Below are positions 16,579-25,700 of a stretch of 32,567 nt of DNA, one piece after another. The DNA is from Bacteroidota bacterium (GTDB lineage Bacteria > Bacteroidota > Bacteroidia > Bacteroidales > F082): contig JAJRWG010000055.1 of the NCBI GenBank assembly GCA_024276895.1, positions 1 to 32,567 on the forward strand. The letters run 5' to 3'. The position numbers and the translations under genes were made by a program. Under the pieces are notes generated by a model, which did no database searches, was not told the DNA's origin, and saw only the letters and a list, made by a program, of their open reading frames with translations. How positions within the stretch are numbered: the stretch's first letter is position 1; each line of letters starts with the position of its first letter.

Positions 16579-16636
16579 TCAATATATCCCAAGTTTACTA
16601 GTAGCACTGATTATTTACAATAAAAGAAATCCACCC

Positions 16637-18442
16637 ATGAGAAACAAAATCACTTTCGTTGTTGCTTTTTTCCTGTTGTTTTCAGCAAACAACCAACTGT
16701 TTGCGCAAAGCAAAAATGACACTGCAACGGCAGTAAGCGAAAGTGACACCCTGCTCGACGCTTTGCTGTTGCCGGCTGACAGCCTGACGCTAAGCAAGAT
16801 CGACACCAACGTTCGGGCCGGGAAAGACGGGGCTAAAGAACAGGTAAAGATCCTGGCCGAAAGTCTTGACCAAAGAGACCTCCTGATCAAAGATTCACCC
16901 GTTGTGCGGATGCTCGACAGCATGGCCTACCTGAAGTTTTACCAAAGGCGTTACTTTACCGAGACTGACACCGGCCGTACCACCGGAAGCAGGTTTGCGC
17001 ACGGCGAAATTCCCGTTTACCCCGACTCTGTTTACGAGCAACGCATCCGGGCTTTGAATATTGAAACGCCCATCGAACTGACCTACAATAAGGTTGTAAA
17101 GAATTACATCGATCTGTATGCCGTTAAAAAGCGTGAGTTGACGGCAAAAATGCTGGGACTTTCCGGGTTGTACTTTCCGATGTTTGAAGAACTCCTCGAC
17201 AAATATGATATTCCACTGGAAATCAAATATCTCGCCATCGTTGAATCGGCACTAAATCCCGCGGCCGGATCAAGGATGGGTGCAAAAGGCCTGTGGCAAT
17301 TCATGTACGGAACCGGGAAAGTTTATGGCCTGAAAGTCACCTCGCTGGTAGACGACCGCTATGACCCCTACAAGGCTACGGTTGCTGCCTGCGAACACCT
17401 GACCGACCTTTATGCAATTTACGGGGACTGGTCGCTCAGCCTGGCGGCTTACAATTCGGGGGCCGGCAACGTCAACCGTGCCATCAGACGGGCAGGAGGC
17501 ACCAAAAACTACTGGGCGGTCTGGCCCTTTCTTCCTCGTGAAACCAGGGGTTACGTACCGGCTTTCATTGCTGTAAACTACGTGATGAATTATGCAGCCG
17601 AGCACAACATCTACCCCATGCGTCCCAGCACTTTGTTTTACGATATCGACACGGTGACCGTGAACGATATTCTCGCCTTCGACCAACTGAACGAAATGCT
17701 GGGTATCCCGATTGACAAATTGAAATTCCTGAATCCGCAATTCAAAAAAGGAATCATTCCGGCTACCGGAGGCAAGACCTACACCATTCGTATCCCAAGA
17801 AGTTTCGTGGCCGACTTTCTCAACAACGAGCAGGCCCTTTATGCTTACAAAACCAAAAAAGGGATTGAAAGGGAAAAACTCCTTGCCGAGGTTAAAAAGG
17901 CAAAAGACCGGACCATCCACTACGTGCGGAGTGGCGAAAACCTGGGACTCATCGCCAAACGCTACCACGTTTACGTGAGCCAGATCAAACGCTGGAACAA
18001 TTTACGAAGCAACACCATTTACCCTGGTCAAAAACTTGTTCTGTTTGGAAGCAACTCAAGCCGGTACTACCAAAGTTCAAAAGTGCCGGTACAGCGCTCG
18101 GCCTCCAAATCTTACCACAAAGTAAGATCGGGCGAAAACCTTGGGCTGATTGCCAAAAAGTACAAATGTTCAACAACCGACCTGAAGGAATGGAACAACC
18201 TGAAAAGTTCGCGTATTTATCCCAATCAGAAACTCATCGTTTACAAACCTGCCGAAAAGTCATCGTCATCGGTTAAAGACGGGAAATACCTCTACCACAT
18301 TGTCAGAAAGGGAGATACGCTTTGGGATATTGCTCAGGAATACGACGGTGTAACCGTTGACCAAATCAAACGGCTGAACAATATCAGAAACTCCCGCCGG
18401 CTGCAACCCGGCCAAAAAATCAAAATCGCCATGGTGGGTTAA
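16637..18442 (+). CDS. Secreted lytic transglycosylase with three LysM domains (MltD-like)
   Basis: A 601-residue peptidoglycan-cleaving enzyme. The ATG at 16637 gives a signal peptide ending near FAQ (residue 24) with no lipobox, unlike E. coli MltD. The SLT catalytic domain spans about residues 180-330: [13 protein letters not shown] carries the catalytic glutamate E203, followed by [13 protein letters not shown], then [21 protein letters not shown] and [16 protein letters not shown]. Three LysM peptidoglycan-binding domains follow at about 428-471, 492-536 and 552-601, the first two close copies of each other (both contain [12 protein letters not shown]). It acts in the periplasm in wall turnover. 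Two palindromic elements lie in its upstream region. Confidence 0.93.
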   Translation: MRNKITFVVAFFLLFSANNQLFAQSKNDTATAVSESDTLLDALLLPADSLTLSKIDTNVRAGKDGAKEQVKILAESLDQRDLLIKDSPVVRMLDSMAYLKFYQRRYFTETDTGRTTGSRFAHGEIPVYPDSVYEQRIRALNIETPIELTYNKVVKNYIDLYAVKKRELTAKMLGLSGLYFPMFEELLDKYDIPLEIKYLAIVESALNPAAGSRMGAKGLWQFMYGTGKVYGLKVTSLVDDRYDPYKATVAACEHLTDLYAIYGDWSLSLAAYNSGAGNVNRAIRRAGGTKNYWAVWPFLPRETRGYVPAFIAVNYVMNYAAEHNIYPMRPSTLFYDIDTVTVNDILAFDQLNEMLGIPIDKLKFLNPQFKKGIIPATGGKTYTIRIPRSFVADFLNNEQALYAYKTKKGIEREKLLAEVKKAKDRTIHYVRSGENLGLIAKRYHVYVSQIKRWNNLRSNTIYPGQKLVLFGSNSSRYYQSSKVPVQRSASKSYHKVRSGENLGLIAKKYKCSTTDLKEWNNLKSSRIYPNQKLIVYKPAEKSSSSVKDGKYLYHIVRKGDTLWDIAQEYDGVTVDQIKRLNNIRNSRRLQPGQKIKIAMVG

Positions 18443-18553
18443 CCGTCGGATTAGCTTTTGGATAGCGAATTTGTGTACGGGCTTAATTCATGCAATTTTA
18501 TTTTAACATTTACGTTCTTTTAACGGGTTCCTGCGCATAAAAACCTAAAAACC

Positions 18554-19561
18554 ATGATGCGAAAGAATATTTCAGGTTTGCTAATTGTACTTTCTTTTGT
18601 TTTTCTGATAACCTCCTGTGGGCAAAAGCGAAAAAACACAAAAGTCAGGTCTATCGGGAATACCTCGGAAATTCTTGTCGTACTTGACAGTGAACAGCAA
18701 TGGGACAACATCGTAGGCAAAACCATCCGCAGTTATTTTGGTCAGGAACAGTACGGACTCCCCCAGCCGGAACCCGTTTTCAAACTGGCACACCTCACCA
18801 AAAGAAGTTTTTCCGAGTTGTTTAAAAAACACAGGAATATTCTCATCATCCAGATTGACCCGAAAAAATACGCAATTCCGAAAGTGGAGACTTTTGAAGA
18901 TTTGTGGGCCAGCCCGCAACGGGTAATCCACGTTCAGGCTCCCGACAACCAAAGCTTTGTAAAGTTACTCAACAGTCGTGCGGAGGCCATTGCCGAAAAG
19001 TACAATCAGGCTGAACGACAACGGATACTGTCGGTTTACAGGCCCTCTTCGCGCAATAAAGTTACCGATAAGCTGGTCAAAACATTTGGGCTTAAAATGA
19101 CCATTCCTTCCGGCTTTTTTACTGCCAAAACAGAACCGGGATTCATGTGGGTCAGAAAAGAAGCCAACGATTACAGCCAGGGCATTATGGTGATCAGTGA
19201 GACCTACAAAGACACGGCACAATTTTCAACGGCAAGCATTGTTGCACGCACCAACCGTTTTCTCATGCAATACGTCCCCGGCGAAGCGGACAGCTCCTTC
19301 ATGCAAATCGACCAGGAGTTTGTGGTTCCCCGTACAAAAGCCGTTACCGGTTTCGTCAGTGATTACACCATCGAGATGAGGGGCCTGTGGAAAGTTGAGG
19401 GCGATTTTATGGGTGGCCCTTTTTTGAGTTATACTTTTCTCGATCCCCGGACCAACCACATTGTAACCCTTTACGGCTACGTGTACCGTCCAAGCAAGAA
19501 AAAATGCAACCTGCTCCGGCAGGTTGAGGCCATTTTGTACTCTACCCGATTCGTCGATTAG
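18554..19561 (+). CDS. DUF4837 family lipoprotein
   Basis: A 335-residue predicted lipoprotein. The N-terminus is a hydrophobic signal ending in the lipobox LITSC, with lipidated Cys22, so it should be anchored to the inner or outer membrane. The mature part begins with a Lys-rich linker and then EILVVLDSEQQWDN..VGKTIRSYFG, which I recognise as the start of DUF4837, a Bacteroidota family without an assigned function. Two ATG codons are adjacent at 18554 and 18557; either could start. The gene lies between a wall hydrolase and a stress protein, all on one strand but with gaps of about 110 bp, so cotranscription is uncertain. Confidence 0.8.
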   Translation: MMRKNISGLLIVLSFVFLITSCGQKRKNTKVRSIGNTSEILVVLDSEQQWDNIVGKTIRSYFGQEQYGLPQPEPVFKLAHLTKRSFSELFKKHRNILIIQIDPKKYAIPKVETFEDLWASPQRVIHVQAPDNQSFVKLLNSRAEAIAEKYNQAERQRILSVYRPSSRNKVTDKLVKTFGLKMTIPSGFFTAKTEPGFMWVRKEANDYSQGIMVISETYKDTAQFSTASIVARTNRFLMQYVPGEADSSFMQIDQEFVVPRTKAVTGFVSDYTIEMRGLWKVEGDFMGGPFLSYTFLDPRTNHIVTLYGYVYRPSKKKCNLLRQVEAILYSTRFVD

Positions 19562-19595
19562 CCTTTTCCTTCCGTGTTAACTTTTTTCCTAAAAC

Positions 19596-19626
19596 TTGCT
19601 TTTTGGGCAGGAATTGTCTATTTTTA
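19596..19626 (+). promoter_or_regulatory. Candidate promoter of the universal stress protein gene
   Basis: TTG at 19596-19598 and TATTTTTA at 19619-19626 are 20 bases apart, near the Bacteroidota consensus (the last base differs). They lie about 45 bp before the ATG at 19671. Confidence 0.35.
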
Positions 19627-19670
19627 TCAAACCAAATAACAACACTATCCTTTTGAAAAGTTCTTTACAA

Positions 19671-20501
19671 ATGAAGGAGCGCCTGAAAACAATATTGATG
19701 CTGACCAACTTTTCGGAGGCATCCCGCAAAGCCATTATCAGTTACCTGAAAGTACACACTGAACTGAAGTGCGAATGTAAATTCGGTTTGCTGTACGTGT
19801 ACGGCATGCCCAAAACAGGGCAGGCACAACTCGCTAACGTTGATGATGTACTGGAGCAATTTGCACAGCAGGACCTGAAAAAGGAGAAAAAGATCATTGA
19901 CGGAACACAGGGGCTTGACAAACTGGACATGGATTTGATTGCCGGACAGGGCGACTTGATCCGGGTGATCAAACAACTGGATGAAAAACGTCCCATCGAC
20001 CTCATTGTTCTGGGAACAAAAGGGTCGAATGTACTCAAACAGTTGATTTTGGGGAGTACCACCAGCAAAATAGTTCGGAAGGCCACAACCCCGGTGCTGG
20101 TCATTCCCGAAAATATTGACTTTAAAAAGCCGGAAAAGGTGGTCTTTGCCACCGACCTCAAGGAGTGCCGCTTCGGTCAGCACTTTGAAAGAATGGCAAA
20201 AATCATCCGGTTTTTCGGTGCAGAATTACTGATCCTGAACGTTTATGCCGATACCAGACCCGATACCCGGATTTTCGAAGAAATGATGGATATTTACTTA
20301 AGGGACATTCCCCATTCGTACCACTATGTTCAGAATGGTGATCCTGCCAACGAAATCAGCAAATTTGTAAATAACAGGCAAGCCGACATGCTCGCGTTGA
20401 TCGAAAGGCCGGGGAATTTGCTGGTGAAACTTTTCAGGCACAGCGTAACCAATCAGATGGCTTTGAATGCCGAAATCCCGCTGCTTGTTTTTCACAGTTA
20501 A
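19671..20501 (+). CDS. Tandem universal stress protein (two Usp domains)
   Basis: A 276-residue cytoplasmic protein made of two Usp domains, residues about 5-145 and 150-275. Domain 1 has the ATP-binding pattern G-2x-G-9x-G-S in LGTKGSNVLKQLILGSTTSK, followed by ATTPVLVIPE. Domain 2 begins KVVFATDLKECRFGQ, but its C-terminal part (ALIERPGNLLVKLFRHSVTN) lacks the glycines, so it probably does not bind ATP. The ATG at 19671 is chosen because ERLKTILMLTNFSEAS is the normal Usp start; the open frame reaches back to 19596 without homology. It is convergent with a lipoprotein gene 12 bp downstream. The role is presumably in stress or stasis physiology; the ligand is not proven. Confidence 0.9.
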   Translation: MKERLKTILMLTNFSEASRKAIISYLKVHTELKCECKFGLLYVYGMPKTGQAQLANVDDVLEQFAQQDLKKEKKIIDGTQGLDKLDMDLIAGQGDLIRVIKQLDEKRPIDLIVLGTKGSNVLKQLILGSTTSKIVRKATTPVLVIPENIDFKKPEKVVFATDLKECRFGQHFERMAKIIRFFGAELLILNVYADTRPDTRIFEEMMDIYLRDIPHSYHYVQNGDPANEISKFVNNRQADMLALIERPGNLLVKLFRHSVTNQMALNAEIPLLVFHS

Positions 20502-20513
20502 GCACGGCCCGGC

Positions 20514-20918
20514 TTATTCTTTTTCAAAGTGAACCACCATCTTCCCCATGTACATGTCCGATTCGGCAACAATCTGGTTGTCAACCAATACCCCCAGCTC
20601 GTTGGGAAGTGCCGTCATGTCAGAGCCCTTAAAAGTGTAGGTGATCCGTTGGTCTTCCGGGTTTAGCTTCCACCTGGCTTCGTAAGTGTTTCCGGTAGAA
20701 ATAATGACCATGACTGAGTCATTCAGTATTCTGAAAAAGGTTTGTTTCTGGAGTTCAACCACCTGCTTCAGTGTCTGCGGGTTGACGCGTGTTTCGTCAA
20801 AATCGGTTTCCACGTCCACTACTTTCCACGTCCCAATCAATTTGCTTTCAGGTGTGTTTTGGCAGGAAAACAGGGTCGCAGCTACTAAAAATGTAATTGC
20901 AATTATTCCTTTGTTCAT
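20514..20918 (-). CDS. Small lipocalin-like lipoprotein
   Basis: A 134-residue predicted lipoprotein. The signal peptide ends in the lipobox TLFSC (Cys19). The mature domain starts SKLIGTWKVVDVETDFDE, the G-x-W opening of the small lipocalin-like beta-barrels common in Bacteroidota, and continues as alternating beta-strands to the end (MVVHFEKE). No enzymatic residues are recognisable; binding of a small hydrophobic ligand is only a family-level guess. It has its own promoter-like boxes and is divergent from the glycosyltransferase gene. Confidence 0.75.
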   Translation of the reverse strand: MNKGIIAITFLVAATLFSCQNTPESKLIGTWKVVDVETDFDETRVNPQTLKQVVELQKQTFFRILNDSVMVIISTGNTYEARWKLNPEDQRITYTFKGSDMTALPNELGVLVDNQIVAESDMYMGKMVVHFEKE

Positions 20919-20940
20919 TTCTTGTCATTTTTTGTGGAGA

Positions 20941-20969
20941 CAAAGATACTTCAATATTGATTTGACAAA
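20941..20969 (-). promoter_or_regulatory. Bacteroidota-type promoter of the lipocalin-like gene
   Basis: On the minus strand TTTG (20969-20966) is followed after 17 bases by TATCTTTG (20948-20941), a good match to TTG-N17..23-TAnnTTTG. It lies about 23 bp upstream of the ATG. Confidence 0.6.
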
Positions 20970-21016
20970 AAAACTATATTTGACTAATTATTGCCGGGAT
21001 TTTCCCCGGAGTTACC

Positions 21017-21775
21017 ATGCAAAAACTCTCGGTCGTCATTATCACCCTCAACGAGGAACGCAACATCGAAAGGTGTTTGGCATCGGTTGAGGGCGTTGCC
21101 GACGAAATTGTCGTGGTGGACTCATTTTCAACCGACAAGACCGAAGAGATTTGCCTCAGGTACGGCGCAAGATTCATTCGCCACCCTTTCGGGGGATACA
21201 TCGAACAAAAAAACCATGCACTAAAGCAATGTTCATTCGACTACGTTTTGTCGCTGGATGCCGACGAAGCACTCTCCGCAGAGCTTAAAGCTTCGGTACT
21301 GAAAGCCAAAGAAACCCTCGCGGCAGACGGCTACACCATGAACAGGCTCACCAGTTACCTGGGAAAATGGATCCGTCACTGCGGATGGTACCCCGACGTC
21401 AAACTGCGGTTGTTCAACAGGCAAAAAGGGCAGTGGGGAGGCATTAACCCTCACGACAAGTTTCTTTTTACTGAAAAAGCAACGACGGTACACCTTCAGG
21501 GCGACCTTTTACATTACTCCTTTCACACATCCGGGGATTATCACAAACAACTTGAACACTTTACCGACATTGCTGCACAGGCTTATTTTGAGAAAGGGAA
21601 AAAAGCATCCTGGCTGAAAATGGTCTTAAGCCCGCTGGTCAGGTTTATACGCGATTACATTTTTCTTTTGGGTTTTCTGGACGGCAGCACCGGACTGGAA
21701 ATCTGCTATCTTTCGGCAGGCGCTACTTTTAAGAAGTACAAAAAACTGAGGGCTGTCCGTAAGCAAAATCAATAA
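21017..21775 (+). CDS. Family 2 glycosyltransferase, LPS core type (WaaE/KdtX-like)
   Basis: A 252-residue soluble GT-A enzyme. The start MQKLSVVIITLNEERNIERC with VVVDSFSTDKTEEI (D35), and then SLDADEAL (D81-D83 metal-binding triad), match the glycosyltransferases that add a sugar to the lipopolysaccharide inner core. WIRHCGWYPDVKLRLFNR and the later HYSFHTSGDYHKQLEHF are also typical of this subgroup. The C-terminal part has a hydrophobic stretch (YIFLLGFLDGSTGLEICYL), which suggests membrane association. A short GC hairpin (CCGGG/CCCGG, about 20994-21009) sits just before the start codon. The lipid kinase gene follows 25 bp downstream, so both probably act on envelope lipids. The sugar donor is unknown. 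Confidence 0.87.
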   Translation: MQKLSVVIITLNEERNIERCLASVEGVADEIVVVDSFSTDKTEEICLRYGARFIRHPFGGYIEQKNHALKQCSFDYVLSLDADEALSAELKASVLKAKETLAADGYTMNRLTSYLGKWIRHCGWYPDVKLRLFNRQKGQWGGINPHDKFLFTEKATTVHLQGDLLHYSFHTSGDYHKQLEHFTDIAAQAYFEKGKKASWLKMVLSPLVRFIRDYIFLLGFLDGSTGLEICYLSAGATFKKYKKLRAVRKQNQ

Positions 21776-21800
21776 ATCCTTGCGTCGAAAAAAGCATTGA

Positions 21801-22769
21801 ATGAAAGAAAGTACACAAACCGTTTTGAAAACCGATAACGACAAATGGCTGGTATTGGTCAACCTTCACGCCGGTACCAACAAGGGAAAGCGCGACTGGC
21901 CCCAGATCAGTCAATTGCTACAGAAGGCGGGCCTGAAAATGGAAACCGTTTTCACGGAACGTATGGGCCACGCCATCCGGATCGTCAGCAAATCCATTGA
22001 AGAAAAAGGATTCAAACGCATTCTTGTGGTTGGCGGGGACGGCACCCTGAATGAAGCTGTGAACGGCATTTTCCGGCAAGAACGGTTCAAATCCACCGAC
22101 ATCACCCTGGGAATGGTAACCGTGGGAACAGGCAACGACTGGGGAAGGATGTACGGGCTGCCGGCTGCTTACAGCGAGCAGGTTGACATCATCAAAAGAG
22201 GAAAAACCTTCGTGCAGGATGTGGGTGTGGTCAAGTACCGGCGTCACCAAAACCGGGCCGACCGTTACTTTGTGAACATCGCGGGCATGGGTTACGATGC
22301 CCTGGTGACGCACAAAACAAACCTGATGAAACGAAAGGGAAGAGGCGGGGCACTGGTTTACCTGTTCAACCTGTTGAACGCCCTGTTTCAGTACAAGGTA
22401 GCCTACCTCGAAATTGATTCCGGCGGCAAGACTATTTTTTCGGGCAAAGTCTTCACCATGAGTATCGGCATTTGCAAGTACAACGGTGCAGGCATGATGC
22501 AACTGCCCTTTGCCGTTCCCGACGACGGCCTGCTGGACGTAACCGTCATCCGCAAAACCGGCAAGCTGCGCATTATCCGTAACATTAAAAACCTTTACGA
22601 CGGTTCTTTCATCGAATTGCCTGAGGTTGAAACTTTCCGCGGCGAACAGTTCACTGTCCGCTCGGTGCCTGAAAATGCCCTCTACCTTGAAACCGACGGC
22701 GAGTCGCTGGGCAACTCGCCGCTGGATTTTCAGATCATTTCAAAGGCTGTAAAGCTGATCGTCAAATAA
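21801..22769 (+). CDS. Diacylglycerol/lipid kinase family protein (YegS-like)
   Basis: A 322-residue kinase of the DAGK catalytic / YegS / sphingosine-kinase family, expected to phosphorylate a lipid at the inner membrane face. The nucleotide-binding motif VVGGDGTLNEAVNGIF is at about residues 76-91 (GGDGT 78-82), and the substrate-side motif VGTGNDWGRMYGLP at about 108-121. The C-terminal beta-sandwich carries DGLLDVTVIRKTG and ALYLETDGESLG, also typical. Bacteroidota genomes make sphingolipids, so a sphingoid or ceramide substrate is possible, but sequence alone does not separate this from diacylglycerol. It is convergent with the alpha-2-macroglobulin gene, with 6 bp between the stops. Confidence 0.9.
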   Translation: MKESTQTVLKTDNDKWLVLVNLHAGTNKGKRDWPQISQLLQKAGLKMETVFTERMGHAIRIVSKSIEEKGFKRILVVGGDGTLNEAVNGIFRQERFKSTDITLGMVTVGTGNDWGRMYGLPAAYSEQVDIIKRGKTFVQDVGVVKYRRHQNRADRYFVNIAGMGYDALVTHKTNLMKRKGRGGALVYLFNLLNALFQYKVAYLEIDSGGKTIFSGKVFTMSIGICKYNGAGMMQLPFAVPDDGLLDVTVIRKTGKLRIIRNIKNLYDGSFIELPEVETFRGEQFTVRSVPENALYLETDGESLGNSPLDFQIISKAVKLIVK

Positions 22770-22775
22770 AATCCG

Positions 22776-25700
22776 TCACTTTTTGAGGTCTTTAACCTCA
22801 ATCCGTAAGCCCGATGAGTGGGCACCAAACTCAGGTGCGTACATGCTTTGGATGGTGGCAATTCCGTTGCTGAACACCCCGCTTTGGCTCACGTGCAGGG
22901 GGTACTCCAAAACGTAGGTTCCCTTGTTCAGGTATCGCATAAAAAAATCGGTGGACACATCGGTGATGTTTTGGTAGTAGCCGAGTCCCCCTGTGTAAGT
23001 GTAGCCCGACAAGGGTTTCAGGGGTTCAAAAGCCGTGGCGCGCATGTCTTTCAGGTGGACGAATTCCATGTTCCTGTCCGTTCGGATGTTCAGCCTGACA
23101 ATCACTTTGTCGCCGGGTTTCAGCTTTTGGCCTTCTTCCAGCGGTTTGATCACCGGGCCGGCATCCGTCAGCACCTCCACAAACAGTTTTTTCTCCAGCG
23201 AGAGCGGGGACTGCTGCGCGGTAATCCTGTCAAGGTTCTCGAAATACTGCCAGTAGGCAGCCCCCCAGGCAATGGATTTGTTGGGGTTGGTTACTTCGAT
23301 CCTGCCCATTCCTGCCTTGATCTCTTCCCCCTTCCAGGCTGTTTTAAAGTAGCCCGTCCCGGCTTCAACACCCAAATCGGGATTGTCCGTGTCGATGGTT
23401 TGGGAACCCACCTTGATTTTAACCGTCTGGTCGCCGGCCAGCAGGTCTTCGCCGTACATCAGCAGGGAAAAAACGGCTTCCGCTGTCGCGGATGAAGTTT
23501 TCCATTTTTGGGTTTGTTTTTGCTTCAACAGCCAGATTTTCATTTGGTACACCTCCTTTGGGTAATTGCCGACCTCGCTGAAAACTTCGATCATCAAAGC
23601 CTGTGTTTCCACAGGTACCCGGAACCAGTTCCATCCGTTTTGCTGCCGCCAGTACATGCCCATTTCCTCGCTGTGCAGGGCACGTTCCCTTAGCGAACGG
23701 ACGATGGCTTCGGCCTGGTTGCGGTACGACAGGCGATTCATCGCCAGCGCAATCATCCCCTGCAGTAATTTTGTCTGCTTCAACCAGTACCTTTTCGCCT
23801 GGCCGGTGTAGTAATCGAAAGCCTCCCCGCTTTGTGCGGGGACGGGGAGCAAAGTTGTTAACAGCGAGCGGGCATACAGGTACTGGATGACCATGCTGTT
23901 TAAATGATTCTTGTCCATCCCCTTTGGATTCTTCTTTTTCAGCTTTTCGTAGTCTGCCTTCAGACGGTTGTCGAGGTAACGCACGGCTTTTCGCAGCATT
24001 TGCTGCAACTGCTTGTCTTTGGTCAGATCAATCACACCTTTGCTGTTCAGTTTGGCAAAACCGGTAACAATCCGCTGGGTGGTGTAGCGGTCGTCCTGCA
24101 TCCCCCTGAACCATGGCCATGCCCCCGATGAAAGCTGTGATTCCCTCAGCCTTTCCAGGGCGATTCGCTGTTCTGCGGCCAGGCGGTTCAGATCAAACAA
24201 AATCCCGATCCGTCGTTTTTGCTCGCTTTCGTCTTCGGCTTCCAGTACCCAGGGTGTGGCATTGAGGACGGCATATTTCAGCTCTTCATTTTGTTGAAGT
24301 TTTGATAAAAAGGCATCGGGTGAAAGACGCTTCCAGCTTTCGAAAACCCTTTGGATCTTCGGATTGCTGTTGGCAACGAAGGCCGAAAGGCTGTTGGCGA
24401 AGTAACGGTTGAACAGCACGGAGATACTTTCCCTGTTGCCCTCCGCCATGTAGGGAAGGGCCTGAACGGCGTACCATGCCGGGTTGGAAGTGAACTCTAC
24501 CGTGAATCGAAAATCTTTCCTTGTGACCGGGCCGGCAATTTTGTCCGAGTTAAGCAATTTGTCGAATTTGAAAATCCGGGTTTTTCCGCCATTCACAGGC
24601 ATGGGCATGGTTTCGGTTACCAGCATGCGGTTGGTCAGCACGGGAAACATTCTTTCCTCCCCGTCGCTGAAAGTGCCTGCAGTGGCTCTGATCCGGTAGG
24701 CCAGCATGCTCAGGTTGGCGGGAATTTCGACAGCCCAGCTCAGCCTGGCGTTTTGTTTGGGCGGAATGCGGACGGTAGCCGATTTTTGTTGGCCGCTGGC
24801 AAAAATGGTCACGGCTTTCATGCTGATCGCATCAAAAAACTCAATGCGGACATCGGCTTCCATTTCCCTGTCTGTGAAGTTAACGACTTTGGCTGAAAAA
24901 ACAAGCTTGTCGCCCTGACGTACAAAGCGGGGCACGTTGGGCAATACCATCAGCTCTTTTTGCGCCTTGATTTTCTTCACCAGCATTCCCGTTTTCAGAT
25001 CTTTGGTAGTGGCCAGCATCAGCAGTTTCCACTCGGTCAGTGCATCGGGAGTGGTAAAGCCGAACAGAAGGTTCCCACTGCTGTCGGTTGTGAGTTGCGG
25101 GTAAAAGAAAGCCGTTTCGTTGAAATTGGTTCGCAGGGGCGGGGCAGTTTCTTTTTCCTTCTGTGTTCCTGCCAGGATTTGCTGACCGTTTTCAGGAACT
25201 TCGGTTTCAGTAACATCGCTGTCTTCCACCACTTCTTCGGCACTTTTCTCCGTTGCCGGTGTTTCGGTTGCCATGGCTTGCATGCCGAAGTCCATCATTC
25301 TTACACCACGGTTCAGAAAGTAGTAACCGAACCAGTTGACGGTGGGGTACTGCTGCGGCTCGGGGCTGAACACCGGTGGTTGTACCTTGTGCAGGTAGCT
25401 GTTGGACAGCACCCTGAACTGCGCAGCCTTCCAGTTTTTCGACTGGGTTTTGGGATAGTACAGTTTCAGCTTCCAGGCATTTTCGCTGAACCGGTCCAGG
25501 GAAGCATCGTACATTCCTGCCAGCAATTCGGCTGCGGCAGCTTCCCCACCGGGCCCGCTGATCTTCACCCGCCACTCTTCTTTTTTTCCGGGAGTCAGAA
25601 AATCGCGGTGTGTTTCAAGGGCGATGTCCAGTTTTTTGTTGGTGAAAGGAACTTCCACCACAAATCTTTTGTTGTAAAAACGGTTGAGCCTGACGGTGGT

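Larger units (their letters stand above)
16105..16636. other. 532-bp gene-free stretch with terminator, promoter box and two palindromic elements
   Basis: I see no credible protein or RNA gene here. In order it holds the flavodoxin terminator, a TAnnTTTG box at 16274-16281, and two stem-loop elements (16342-16438 and 16490-16578) separated by about 51 bp. A short AT-rich leader before the lytic transglycosylase start follows. If the promoter box is used, both elements lie in the 5' untranslated region of that gene. Confidence 0.7.
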
